Source of the DNA: Stanieria cyanosphaera PCC 7437
GTDB taxonomy: Bacteria; Cyanobacteriota; Cyanobacteriia; Cyanobacteriales; Xenococcaceae
Assembly: GCF_000317575.1 (NCBI RefSeq)
Contig: NC_019748.1
Location: 2,487,199-2,551,198, forward strand
Direction of reading: 5' to 3'
DNA length: 64,000 bases
Part shown: piece by piece, positions 7,072 through 15,634 of the stretch
Position numbering within the stretch: position 1 is the stretch's first letter
Layout: the number at the start of each line of letters is the position of its first letter
Notes under the pieces: model-generated
Databases searched by the model: none
Seen by the model: only the letters and a program-made list of their open reading frames with translations
Told to the model about the DNA's origin: nothing
Program-made: the position numbers and the translations under genes

Positions 7072-7935
7072 TTATAAATTAACTAAAATAGCTTCACCAA
7101 ACCAATAATTTTTCATCTCGTCAAGAGTTTTAATTTGTAATCCATAATAAGGATTGCCAATGATAAATAATTGTTGTTGAGGCTCGATACCTAGCAATGC
7201 TACTGCGTGGGAAAATCTTACTCCTTGATTATTTCTATTTTTTTCTTTGACATGAAGTAAAGCTGGTTTATTTAAATTAATTAAATCTTTGATAGTTAAA
7301 TTAGTTTGATATTGAGGGTTCATGCCCAACTTTTTCATTGCTCGAATCTCAGTTAAAGTATTAGTACCAGAAATAGTTGTTTTGGTTAACTTTACTGCTT
7401 CTTTTTCTGTTAATTGAGGAGATATTTTTGTATAACGAGCTAAAGTTGCGATCGCAGAAGGAGCGCAAGTATATTCAGTAGTTTGAATGACGACATTATC
7501 TCTAATTAATGATTTACCAAGAAAGCGATCAACTGGTTGTAAAAAATACAATAGTACACTTAAAGCAAAACTTATTGCGCCTAGTGCTACCAATAATTGA
7601 CGAATTTGTTGACGAGAAGATTTTGCCCTTAACTCAAAACCAACCAAAAAACCCAAGCAAAAAAATCCTGTTAAAAGAATACTTTTATCATAATACGCAC
7701 CCAAATATAATAAAAAGCTGGTGGGAAAAAGTTTGGGTAACAGTGTAACCAAATTAAATTTATCAATAATAATTAGACTAATCAGTAGTAAGGCGATCGC
7801 AATTAATAATCCTATTAAAAGTTTTTGATGTTTTTTAAGAACACTATCTGAATCAACTCCTAGACTAGCTAATTTTTTTCCAAATAAACCACCACTAATC
7901 AGAGCAATACCAGCAATAAACAACAAAACAGACAT
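7072..7935 (-). CDS. Membrane-anchored C39-type peptidase, likely leader peptidase
   Basis: A 287-residue protein. Hydrophobic segments at about residues 3-18, 38-57, 72-100 and 112-132 anchor it in the membrane. A C39-like papain-fold domain follows: Gln151 and Cys157 (QTTEYTCAPSA), His243 (FSHAVALLG) and Asn261 (IIGNPYYG) where classical C39 domains have Asp. C39 peptidases cut after double-Gly leaders, usually as the N-terminal domain of an ABC exporter. Here there is no ATPase domain. It sits upstream of the three precursor genes on the same strand. Leader cleavage is a reasonable inference; the Asn for Asp change leaves activity open. Confidence 0.75.
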   Translation of the reverse strand: MSVLLFIAGIALISGGLFGKKLASLGVDSDSVLKKHQKLLIGLLIAIALLLISLIIIDKFNLVTLLPKLFPTSFLLYLGAYYDKSILLTGFFCLGFLVGFELRAKSSRQQIRQLLVALGAISFALSVLLYFLQPVDRFLGKSLIRDNVVIQTTEYTCAPSAIATLARYTKISPQLTEKEAVKLTKTTISGTNTLTEIRAMKKLGMNPQYQTNLTIKDLINLNKPALLHVKEKNRNNQGVRFSHAVALLGIEPQQQLFIIGNPYYGLQIKTLDEMKNYWFGEAILVNL

Positions 7936-8333
7936 ATAATTTAGTTAAGTAAATATAATAAAAAACAAATAATCTTAGTCTCATTATTTAGCTAGATTAT
8001 TAATTTTAGTATGCCAAATTAATTTAGTTATTTGCTGTGATTTAAATTAATAGATAAGGCAAATGGCAAAAAATTAAATCTTTAAATAAAATTGAAAACC
8101 TAACTATAATAATTTTGTTGTAGGCAATTAACTAAAAATATAATTAAACCTTTATTGTTAAATTTGCTCAAAAAATAATCGCTCTTAAATAACGCTTAAT
8201 TTAACCTTTATTTGTTAATAAATTAAATCTATAGAAAGTTTTAGCAAAAATCTAACTCAAGCTATATTCTTTTTGTTTTTTATTTTAGCTATAACAAAGT
8301 TATTAAATTATAAGTAAAAAATGAATTGATTGT
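7936..8333. other. Divergent intergenic region
   Basis: 398 very AT-rich bases between the minus-strand peptidase and the plus-strand secreted protein. It should hold both promoters, but I cannot pick boxes with confidence. Confidence 0.4.
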
Positions 8334-9164
8334 ATGAAAAAAATAAATATTAGTGCCAAAAGTGGATTATGCTTATTAGCAATTATAGCTCTTCCTTTAA
8401 CTAGTTCGGCTTATTTTTCTAACGCAATAGCTCAAGAAAATGAGTTAATGTATTCCACAAAAGAAGTAGAAAATGTTTCTGATAATGTCGATCAATTACT
8501 CGGTCAAACAGTGACAATTAGAGGTTCAATTGAGAAAGTAATGTCAGAAAAAGCTTTTATTCTTGAAAATAAACCATTTCCTCAAGATGTAGTAGATGAA
8601 GACCGAGTTTTAATTATTAACACTTCTGATTCATCTATTCCTGGATTACCAGAAGAAGATGATAAACTACAAGTTACAGGCACAGTAGGTAAATTTGTTT
8701 TAGCTGATGTAGAACAAAAATACGGTTTAGATTTAGATGACGAATTATATGTAGATTACGAAAACAAACCAGTTATTTTTGCTAACTATGTTGCTTTATC
8801 TCCTGAACCAAGAGAGATTACTGGAGAACCAGATTATTATTATGATAAATCAGTTGCTGTGAAGGGAGAAGTTTCAAAAGTTTTAGGAACAAATACTTTT
8901 ACTATTGGTCAAGGAGAAGTAATTGATAGCGTTGATCAATTAGTAGGTGAAGATAATTTATTAGTTCTTAATCAAAGTGGTCAACCAATTCCTGCTGAGG
9001 ATAAAGATATTATTGTAACAGGCGTTGTACGACCTTTTATACTTAAAGAATTAGAACGAGAGTATGAGTTAACTGAAGATTTATCAGTCAAACAAAAACT
9101 AGAGCAAGAATATTCAGAAAAACCAATTTTGATTATTAACCGTATTTATTTGTCAGAAGAATAA
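8334..9164 (+). CDS. Secreted protein with two tandem OB-like repeats
   Basis: A 276-residue hypothetical protein. A signal peptide (Lys-rich start, hydrophobic residues 12-30, SNAIAQ) suggests export. The mature part has two similar halves of about 100 residues: LLGQTVTIRGSIEKV...DDKLQVTGTVGKFVLADVE...KPVIFANYVAL and YYDKSVAVKGEVSKV...DKDIIVTGVVRPFILKELE...KPILIINRIYL. The pattern of beta strands resembles small OB-type barrels. The protein is strongly acidic. No enzyme motif is seen. A perfect terminator follows at 9201. Function unknown. Confidence 0.75.
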   Translation: MKKINISAKSGLCLLAIIALPLTSSAYFSNAIAQENELMYSTKEVENVSDNVDQLLGQTVTIRGSIEKVMSEKAFILENKPFPQDVVDEDRVLIINTSDSSIPGLPEEDDKLQVTGTVGKFVLADVEQKYGLDLDDELYVDYENKPVIFANYVALSPEPREITGEPDYYYDKSVAVKGEVSKVLGTNTFTIGQGEVIDSVDQLVGEDNLLVLNQSGQPIPAEDKDIIVTGVVRPFILKELEREYELTEDLSVKQKLEQEYSEKPILIINRIYLSEE

Positions 9165-9200
9165 AAACATTTAAATATTAATAATTGCTCTTAAAATTTC

Positions 9201-9239
9201 TAATAGAGTTGTGGTTAACGCAACTCTATTATTGTTTTT
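9201..9239 (+). terminator. Rho-independent terminator
   Basis: TAATAGAGTTG (9201-9211) pairs perfectly with CAACTCTATTA (9221-9231), followed by TTGTTTTT. It ends the secreted-protein gene. Confidence 0.85.
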
Positions 9240-10195
9240 ATGCCAATCATACTAAATCCGATCACTGCTTGGTTAGCAGTATAGCCTTTCTCGCTCTTGG
9301 TGAGGTACACCATTACCAGTTACTAATTACTAATTATCAGGGATGAATAATCAACCATTAACATAAGCGAAGCGCACTACCGTAGGTCTCAACTATCAAG
9401 GCTCTACCAGAAAAATGAATTGTATTTCATTAATCTGAGAACCGCTATATAAATTAGCCTAAGATTTTGCTGCCTTGAAAATAACACAATCAGAACATAA
9501 GAATTACTTGCATTTCTAGTGGTAAATTTTTTTTGATCTTAACCACCTCCTGCTTTTGTACACAAGTGTCGGCGACACGTCTAAGCGCTTTTTACTTTCT
9601 GCCTGCTGCCTTGACTAACTTTTTAAGTATTGTATCCAAACAGAATTTATTATCAAATATATTTTGTTCAAGTTTAATTTTTAATAACAACAACTATACT
9701 GAATTGCAATACTAGATAAAGAAAATTTAAATCTATAGTAAAGATTAAGACATTATAGTCAGGTTTGTTTCGCAATTAACTATCAATAAAAACCTTTAAT
9801 ATAAATTATTTCAATTTAAATATGAGTAAGAGAGACAAAAATGCTCAAAGGTTAATACAATAAATCTCAAGCCTCACAGAAAAAACTACTAGTATATAGC
9901 AGTAGTACATTTTTCATGAACATCCTGTACGGTGAATTCATGAATGCTCTTTACAAAGTCCGAAAAACTTTTTTTCTAAACTAAATGATTACTATATTTT
10001 CCACAGCATCGAAGTGAAATCAAGTTAGCAATCATAATGAGTTGTAGTTGTAAACAAACCAAACAAACTAAGCTATTTAATTCGATAGATTAATTAATCT
10101 ATTAAAAGATAGAAGAAATTTAGTCCCAGCTTCTTTTATACTTACGGATGTAAACAAGATTAATCATTAGATTTTATTAAAAAAGAGGAAAAAAT
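9240..10195. other. Long gene-free stretch
   Basis: About 950 bases without a credible gene. The short plus-strand frame at 9533-9715 has low-quality composition and no ribosome-binding site. It contains the dispersed repeat at 9311-9362 and a small GTGTCGGCGACAC palindrome near 9567. The rest probably includes the promoter of the GlsB pair. Confidence 0.5.
9311..9362 (+). repeat. Dispersed intergenic repeat, copy 1
   Basis: Contains TTACCAGTTACTAATTA followed by CAGGGATGAATAATCAAC and ATTAAC. An inverted copy lies at 48257-48300, differing mainly by an extra CTAATTA here. Both are intergenic. Confidence 0.65.
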
Positions 10196-10471
10196 ATGGG
10201 TATTATCGCTTGGATAGTATTAGGATTAATTGCAGGCGCTTTGGCTAAATTAATTTATCCAGGTCATCAAGGTGGTGGTATTTTCGCTACGATTGGCTTA
10301 GGAATTTTAGGTGCATTAGTAGGCGGTTATCTAGGTCAAGTATTATTAGGAAGCTCGGGAGCAGCAGCAGCTTCAGCAGGAGCTTTAACTATTCCTAGCA
10401 TTATTTTTGCCGTTTTAGGAGCTATGATTTTAATCTTTATTTGGGGTTTAATTACCCGCCGTGCTGCTTAA
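10196..10471 (+). CDS. GlsB/YeaQ/YmgE family membrane protein, copy 1
   Basis: A 91-residue small integral membrane protein of the GlsB/YeaQ/YmgE (transglycosylase-associated) family. It has three hydrophobic segments at about residues 3-18, 28-50 and 62-86, and the glycine-rich motif GGGIFATIGLGILGALVGGYLG. It ends TRRAA. An AAGAGGAAAA ribosome-binding site lies upstream. Members are linked to envelope stress, with no known enzymatic reaction. It is duplicated 349 bases downstream. Confidence 0.9.
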   Translation: MGIIAWIVLGLIAGALAKLIYPGHQGGGIFATIGLGILGALVGGYLGQVLLGSSGAAAASAGALTIPSIIFAVLGAMILIFIWGLITRRAA

Positions 10472-10544
10472 TTAAACGTAGGGCTTATTGTGAACAAAAA
10501 TTATTAAATTATTCATTCATATTTATTAGAAAAAAGGAGAAAAT

Positions 10545-10820
10545 ATGGGTATTATTGCTTGGATTGTATTAGGATTAATTGCAGGTGCTATTGCTAAATT
10601 AATTTATCCAGGTTCTCAAGGTGGTGGTATTTTCGCTACGATTGGCTTAGGAATTTTAGGTGCATTAGTAGGCGGTTATCTAGGTCAAGTATTATTAGGA
10701 AGCTCAGGGGCAGCAGCAGCTTCAGTAGGAGCTTTAACTATTCCTAGCATTATTTTTGCCGTTCTTGGTTCGCTATTATTAATCTTTATTTGGGGTTTAA
10801 TTACCCGTCGTGCTGCTTAA
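10545..10820 (+). CDS. GlsB/YeaQ/YmgE family membrane protein, copy 2
   Basis: A 91-residue tandem duplicate of the preceding gene. Only six residues differ (for example LIYPGS for LIYPGH, and LGSLLLIF for LGAMILIF). The DNA is almost identical over the middle of the gene, so the duplication is recent or maintained by gene conversion. An AAGGAG ribosome-binding site precedes the ATG. The two are probably cotranscribed and stress-induced, as is usual for the family. Confidence 0.9.
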   Translation: MGIIAWIVLGLIAGAIAKLIYPGSQGGGIFATIGLGILGALVGGYLGQVLLGSSGAAAASVGALTIPSIIFAVLGSLLLIFIWGLITRRAA

Positions 10821-10921
10821 TTAATGCGGTAATTATTTAACCACTTAAAAAGTATTTTGGTAGTCAGCAATTGAGAACAAGCTTTAGCTCTGAACTCTTT
10901 TGGACGACCAAAATTACTACT

Positions 10922-12241
10922 TTACTTAAATCCTCTAGCGTTCTTTTTCTTTTTAGTTTTAGATTTAGATTTTTGTACTTGTGCTACCGCTTCTTCAAAC
11001 AGAGTTTGTAAATGCAAGGGAACGCTCGCTATTTCAGGTAACTGCGGTGTTGAAGACTTATCGTATTCCAATAGCGTAGGTTCTAAATCTGTTTCTAGTT
11101 TGAAATTAGGACGTTGGAGGAAAATTTGTAACAACTTTTCTAACTGGCGGGGAAATTCTTCTTTTAATTGTTGCCAAACATAAAAATTAATTTGAGGTTC
11201 TTCTAGATATTTACGAACTATTGGTTGAAAGTTTGGTTGTTCTTGAAAATTTCCGCTTTGAAGTAGTTCGGTAAATTTAGTATAGCTAGGAAGAAACATT
11301 TGTCCCCAACGCGGATGAGAAAATACTGTAACTTGTTCAGCTTGTTTAATTTCTGGTGGTAACTCTACTTTAGGAGTCACCATTGAAAGTTTGTCTTTAC
11401 TTCTTAACACTTTGGCAACTGTTTCTGCATCTGCACCCAATTCTGTTGCTGCTTCGGTGATTTCTGCTTCATCTGTTCCTGTGGATGCGATAATTGATTG
11501 AAAAGATTGGGAATCATCAATTCCTGCTGCTGCTAGTCGTTTTTTGCTCATTTGCTGTTGCAATTCGCTAATTTTTTGATTAAGCTCTCGTCCAGGTAGG
11601 ATAAGACGATCGCTTTTGAAGAAATCAACAAATTCCTGATGATATTCAGCTACTGACTCCCAAGCTTGTTCTAATAATTCTGGTGCATCACCATAAAGAA
11701 AGTCAGGATAGTTACTTTTAAACTCCCCAATGGCGACAGCCAATTTCGGTTTACTCAATCTACCTTTGGTAATAAAGTCACTAAAAAAGAACCATTCCTG
11801 TTCGTTAATTGGTGCAATTCTCGTTAAGATTATCTCTCCTGGTTGCCATCTCTTCATCTCTTTCGTAGGCAGTTGAGAATGAGTGTAGACACGATATTGT
11901 TTGGCTGTAAGCCAGTTCATCAAATCAAAGTAATTCTCTTGAATTTGGTGAATTTCAAATAAACCTGTCAAGTTTTTCTGCCAATTTTGTAATAAATTGC
12001 GGTCGCTCTCAGATAAATCAGTTTGAGCTAAAAAAATTGCTAAAGGAGTTTGAGTACCGACTTTTCCTTCAGTAATAAAAGTATCGATAGTTAAATTTTG
12101 TTGTTTAATTCCGTAGTTGCTTCTTTTACTTTGTTGAGCAGCATAAGTTTCTAGCGCAACCGCAAGCTCTCCTTCAGCATCATAAACAAAATCTATTAAC
12201 TTCTGTTTAAGAGCGATCGCTTTTTCTGTAACTTGAGTCAT
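10922..12241 (-). CDS. Conserved-looking hypothetical protein
   Basis: A 439-residue soluble protein I do not recognise. It has no signal peptide or membrane segment. It is mostly helical and rich in Gln and Glu, with a Lys-rich tail (KSKSKTKKKK) that could bind nucleic acid or be disordered. WQPGEIILTRIAPINEQEWFFFSDF resembles part of an SEC-C-like or helical-repeat accessory protein, but this is weak. It is transcribed convergently with the GlsB pair. The ATG at 12241 follows a typical AT-rich leader. Confidence 0.7.
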   Translation of the reverse strand: MTQVTEKAIALKQKLIDFVYDAEGELAVALETYAAQQSKRSNYGIKQQNLTIDTFITEGKVGTQTPLAIFLAQTDLSESDRNLLQNWQKNLTGLFEIHQIQENYFDLMNWLTAKQYRVYTHSQLPTKEMKRWQPGEIILTRIAPINEQEWFFFSDFITKGRLSKPKLAVAIGEFKSNYPDFLYGDAPELLEQAWESVAEYHQEFVDFFKSDRLILPGRELNQKISELQQQMSKKRLAAAGIDDSQSFQSIIASTGTDEAEITEAATELGADAETVAKVLRSKDKLSMVTPKVELPPEIKQAEQVTVFSHPRWGQMFLPSYTKFTELLQSGNFQEQPNFQPIVRKYLEEPQINFYVWQQLKEEFPRQLEKLLQIFLQRPNFKLETDLEPTLLEYDKSSTPQLPEIASVPLHLQTLFEEAVAQVQKSKSKTKKKKNARGFK

Positions 12242-12316
12242 ATACTAAGTTGTTTGAATCCAATCGCCTCATTATAGTCAAAACAACTTAGTCGAACATC
12301 TAATTGATGGTAGATT

Positions 12317-12598
12317 TTATTCTTGCTCAAGAAGTCGAGTCAATCTTTGTCTCATATTTTCGCTCTGCTGCTTATCTTTAGGCACAGTAAGCACACGAAG
12401 ATCTACTTCGACAATATTCTCAAGTCTGGTGGTTTTTTCCCAAACTTTACTTTCGACTTCCGATTCATGTTCGTAACGAAATGTTACTGTTTCATGATTG
12501 ACCTCAAGAATTTCCACATTTTTAATCCAGCCATTGCTGCTTTTGACATAAAGCCAGACATTGGGCTTACCCATTAATTCTTTTAGTTTGTTTTCCAT
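12317..12598 (-). CDS. DUF6679-like small cyanobacterial protein
   Basis: A 93-residue protein from the ATG at 12598. An upstream TTG at 12625 would add nine residues but has no ribosome-binding site. The pattern NVWLYVKSSNGWIKNVEILEVNHETVTFRYE...WEKTTRLENIVEVD matches the small single-domain cyanobacterial family DUF6679 as I remember it. It is likely a compact beta-barrel. Function unknown. It lies 75 bases upstream of the hypothetical gene on the same strand, so an operon is possible. Confidence 0.65.
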   Translation of the reverse strand: MENKLKELMGKPNVWLYVKSSNGWIKNVEILEVNHETVTFRYEHESEVESKVWEKTTRLENIVEVDLRVLTVPKDKQQSENMRQRLTRLLEQE

Positions 12599-12874
12599 AA
12601 AAACTTTGGCTCGAAGTAGAGACAACCAGAAAGCTTGTTTTTAGCTATCTATCTACAGATAGATTTTCATGTTTTAACATTAAATGGCAAATTTGTAAAT
12701 TAAGTGCCTAGCAAACGTCCGTACTGTAATCAATGTGACTGTTTGTCTATTTATTTACTACAACAAATTTTATTTCTTTATATAGACGAAATAACTGTGA
12801 CCATTTACGAAAATCAAATTAGTAGCTATCAGTAATTTAACTATCTTTAATTTGATTAAAAGGTAACAATTTAA

Positions 12875-13915
12875 ATGGAAGTAATACCTAGAAAAAGAGG
12901 AGTAGGACTCTTTAGCGATCGCAGACAAGTAGAATTAGCAGTTTCAAAGCTAAAAAATTCAGGCTTTCCAATGGAACAGGTTGCGATTATTGTCCGCAAC
13001 GCTCAACAAGAACAAGAGATTCACGGAATTGAGGTTCAAGATTATCGAGGTAATCATACACAAGAAGGCGCAGTCACAGGTATTTTAACTGGTGGTGCAA
13101 TTGGTAGTATTACTGGTTTATTAGTTGGCTTAGGTGTGTTGGCAATTCCTGGGATTGGACCGATTTTATTAGCTGGAGCAGAAGCAACCGCATTGGTGAC
13201 AGCTTTAGCAGGAGGAACAATTGGTGGAGTTACTGGCGGATTAGTTGGCGCATTAATTGGTTTAGGAATTCCTGAAACAAGAGTAAAAATTTATCGAGAT
13301 GGAATTCTTAACGGAGATTATTTAATTGTTATTGATGGTACAGAATCCCAACTAGTTGAGGCTCAACATATTCTTGATCGTTATGACATTGAAGAATGGA
13401 AAATTTATGAAGGGGTGCATCAATCTCAACCCGATCCCGAGTCTAGATTGAACTTAAACTCATTGAATTCAACTATTTCTGAACCTCCTAAACAGCCACA
13501 AAAAATTAATAATCCAGAAATTGAACCAAGAGAAACTCATGAAATAATTGAAGCAGAAAATCTTGTCAATCAGATTGATTATGAACCAAAAAATATTAAC
13601 CATACTCAACTAGAAACCAATGAAATAATTGAAGTAAAACCTTTACAAAATCAAGTCGATTATGAACCAAAAAATATTAGGAATACTCAACTAGAAACCA
13701 ATGAAATAATTAAAGAAAAACCTTTACAAAATCAGGTAAATTATGAACTAAAAACTAATACTCAGACTCAAGTAACACCAGACAATTCAATCTTTCCTGC
13801 AACTGAAGAAACTACTTACGAACCTAATCCGCAGCTTACAAAAAGTCGGATTGCTCGTCCAGTTAAAATTATTAATAACAAACCAAAAGTAATTATTGTC
13901 GATCTGCGTGATTAA
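12875..13915 (+). CDS. YflT/GSP17M-like stress protein with repetitive tail
   Basis: A 346-residue protein. Residues 8-50 match the general-stress-protein 17M/YflT domain (VGLFSDRRQVELAVSKLKNSGFPMEQVAII). A glycine-rich hydrophobic region at about 68-130 probably forms two membrane-associated helices. The end of the folded part is DYLIVIDGTESQLVEAQHIL. The tail beyond residue 190 is hydrophilic and low-complexity, with 27-residue repeats (NQxDYEPKNIxxTQLETNEII). It ends with a basic/hydrophobic segment, KPKVIIVDLRD. It lies within a group of stress-type genes. The role of the tail is unknown. Confidence 0.8.
   Translation: MEVIPRKRGVGLFSDRRQVELAVSKLKNSGFPMEQVAIIVRNAQQEQEIHGIEVQDYRGNHTQEGAVTGILTGGAIGSITGLLVGLGVLAIPGIGPILLAGAEATALVTALAGGTIGGVTGGLVGALIGLGIPETRVKIYRDGILNGDYLIVIDGTESQLVEAQHILDRYDIEEWKIYEGVHQSQPDPESRLNLNSLNSTISEPPKQPQKINNPEIEPRETHEIIEAENLVNQIDYEPKNINHTQLETNEIIEVKPLQNQVDYEPKNIRNTQLETNEIIKEKPLQNQVNYELKTNTQTQVTPDNSIFPATEETTYEPNPQLTKSRIARPVKIINNKPKVIIVDLRD
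13568..13771 (+). repeat. 81-bp in-frame tandem repeat
   Basis: Unit starts at 13568, 13649 and 13730 (exact period 81 bases, 27 residues). The third copy decays after about 14 codons. The first two copies are nearly identical, so copy number may vary between strains. Confidence 0.85.
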
Positions 13916-14105
13916 TCAAGCAAAGATTTTTTTTGTACAGATTTTGCTTTCAAGATCTTATTGAATTTTTTTGTGCGTTCAAACACACTCTATAGCTAGA
14001 TATAGATAAATGCGCGGTTTATATATTTCATAAGTTAGATGAAAACAACTGAGTTTTTAAATAACGTAGAAATAACAATAAAAATATTAAAGGAGAAATT
14101 CTTGT

Positions 14106-15494
14106 ATGGTTTTAGCGAAAATTACCGATGTCTATCCTAATTATAAGGACGATATCTTTGGCGGTGACGATATCAAAAAATTCTCTGTATATAGCTATAC
14201 TAACGATAAAATCGGTTCTGTCCACGATATCTTAGTTGATGAAACAGGTCGTTTCCGTTATTTTGTAATTGATACAGGTTTCTGGATTTTTGGTAAAAAA
14301 GTACTCTTACCAGTAGGACGTGCCAATGTAGATTATGGTCAAGAACGCATCTATGCAATCGGTTTAACCGAAGAACAGGCTAATCAATTGCCTGAATACA
14401 ATGAAAACATGACTGTTGACTATGATTACGAAGAAAGGGTAAGAAGTACCTATCGTACGGGAGTCGAATCTCCTGACATGACTGCTGCTACTGCTGGAGC
14501 ATCTGTTGGTGCGACAGCTACCAATTATGACCGCAATACCTACCGTTATGATAACGAACCAACCTTTTATCAATTAAGCGATCGCGATCATGGCAATCTT
14601 CGTCAGTATCAACAGAGTTTAATGTCTCATCGCAATAATTTCCGTACTACTGCGGGAAGAGGTTTATATAAAATCAGAGATATTTATCCAGACTATCGCA
14701 ACATTTTTGACAACGACGACTTACTAGATTATTCCTTCTACAGTGATACTGATGAAAAAGTCGGTTCGGTCAAAGATATTTTAGTTGATTCAGAAGGTAA
14801 TTTCCGATACTTTGTAGTAGATACTGGTATTTGGATTTTTGGTAAAAAGATTATCATTCCTGTTGGTCGGGTTCGGATCGACCGCGCTCAACAACGTCTT
14901 TATGGAGTAGGTTTAACTAAAGAACAAGCAGAACATTTACCCGAATACGACGATGACATGACCGTTGACTACGACTACGAAGAGCGAGTCAGAAGCGTCT
15001 ATCGTACCGCACCTCGGACTACTACTGCTAGTACAACAACCACTAGCTATGACCGCGATACCTACGGATATGACCGCGAACCTGCGTTGTACAATATGAG
15101 TGAGCGCGATCATCAAAATCTTAAACTCTATGAAGAGCGTTTAGTTGCTAACAAAGAACGTCTTCGTGCTGGTTCAGTTTCAGTAGGTAAACGAGTTGAA
15201 ACTAAAACCGCAGAAGTTTCTGTTCCTGTAGAAAAAGAGCGAGTTGTAATTGAACGTCATAGTCCCACTGAAAGTGTACCAGTTACACCAGGGGAAGCTG
15301 CTTTCCAAGAAGGTGAAGTTGCTCGTGTAGAAGTTTACGAAGAAACTGCTGACATTGAAAAGCAAGCTTTCGTTCGTGAAGAAGTATCAATTCGCAAAGA
15401 AGTAGAACAAGATACTGTGACCGCTAGTGAAACAGTTCGTCGTGAAGAATTAGAGTTAGATGCGGATGGTAACCCGATCATTGAACGAAGATAA
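14106..15494 (+). CDS. PRC-barrel / DUF2382 (AvaK-type) protein
   Basis: A 462-residue protein. It has two PRC-barrel domains, about residues 5-105 and 190-290, almost repeats of each other (SVYSYTNDKIGSVHDILVDE and SFYSDTDEKVGSVKDILVDS; RYFVIDTGFWIFGKKVLLPVGR and RYFVVDTGIWIFGKKIIIPVGR). A C-terminal DUF2382/YsnF domain follows from about 345: RLRAGSVSVGKRVETKTAEVSVPVEKERVVIERH. Such proteins are common in cyanobacteria (AvaK family) and linked to stress or akinete-type responses; biochemical role unknown. An AAGGAG ribosome-binding site precedes the ATG. Ser/Thr/Tyr-rich linkers join the domains. Confidence 0.85.
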   Translation: MVLAKITDVYPNYKDDIFGGDDIKKFSVYSYTNDKIGSVHDILVDETGRFRYFVIDTGFWIFGKKVLLPVGRANVDYGQERIYAIGLTEEQANQLPEYNENMTVDYDYEERVRSTYRTGVESPDMTAATAGASVGATATNYDRNTYRYDNEPTFYQLSDRDHGNLRQYQQSLMSHRNNFRTTAGRGLYKIRDIYPDYRNIFDNDDLLDYSFYSDTDEKVGSVKDILVDSEGNFRYFVVDTGIWIFGKKIIIPVGRVRIDRAQQRLYGVGLTKEQAEHLPEYDDDMTVDYDYEERVRSVYRTAPRTTTASTTTTSYDRDTYGYDREPALYNMSERDHQNLKLYEERLVANKERLRAGSVSVGKRVETKTAEVSVPVEKERVVIERHSPTESVPVTPGEAAFQEGEVARVEVYEETADIEKQAFVREEVSIRKEVEQDTVTASETVRREELELDADGNPIIERR

Positions 15495-15560
15495 CAGCTA
15501 TTCATTATTCAATTAGTTGAATCTTTGTAAGATTGGCTCATTAACAACAACATAACTAAA

Positions 15561-15604
15561 GTAAACTTACGCATCGGTTAAAACCTTGATTGCGTAAGTT
15601 TTAC
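15561..15604 (+). terminator. Stem-loop after the AvaK-type gene
   Basis: GTAAACTTACGCA (15561-15573) pairs with TGCGTAAGTTTTAC (15591-15604) with one bulged base and a 17-base loop. It covers a possible TTG at 15590 and so argues against a gene start there. A terminator or 5'-UTR structure. Confidence 0.55.
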
Positions 15605-15634
15605 TCTAAAAAGTTTAACAATACAGATAATCTT

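Noticed and set aside
9533-9715. 60-codon plus-strand frame in the long gap
   Set aside because: No ribosome-binding site, low-complexity end, and it crosses palindromic intergenic sequence; no family resemblance.
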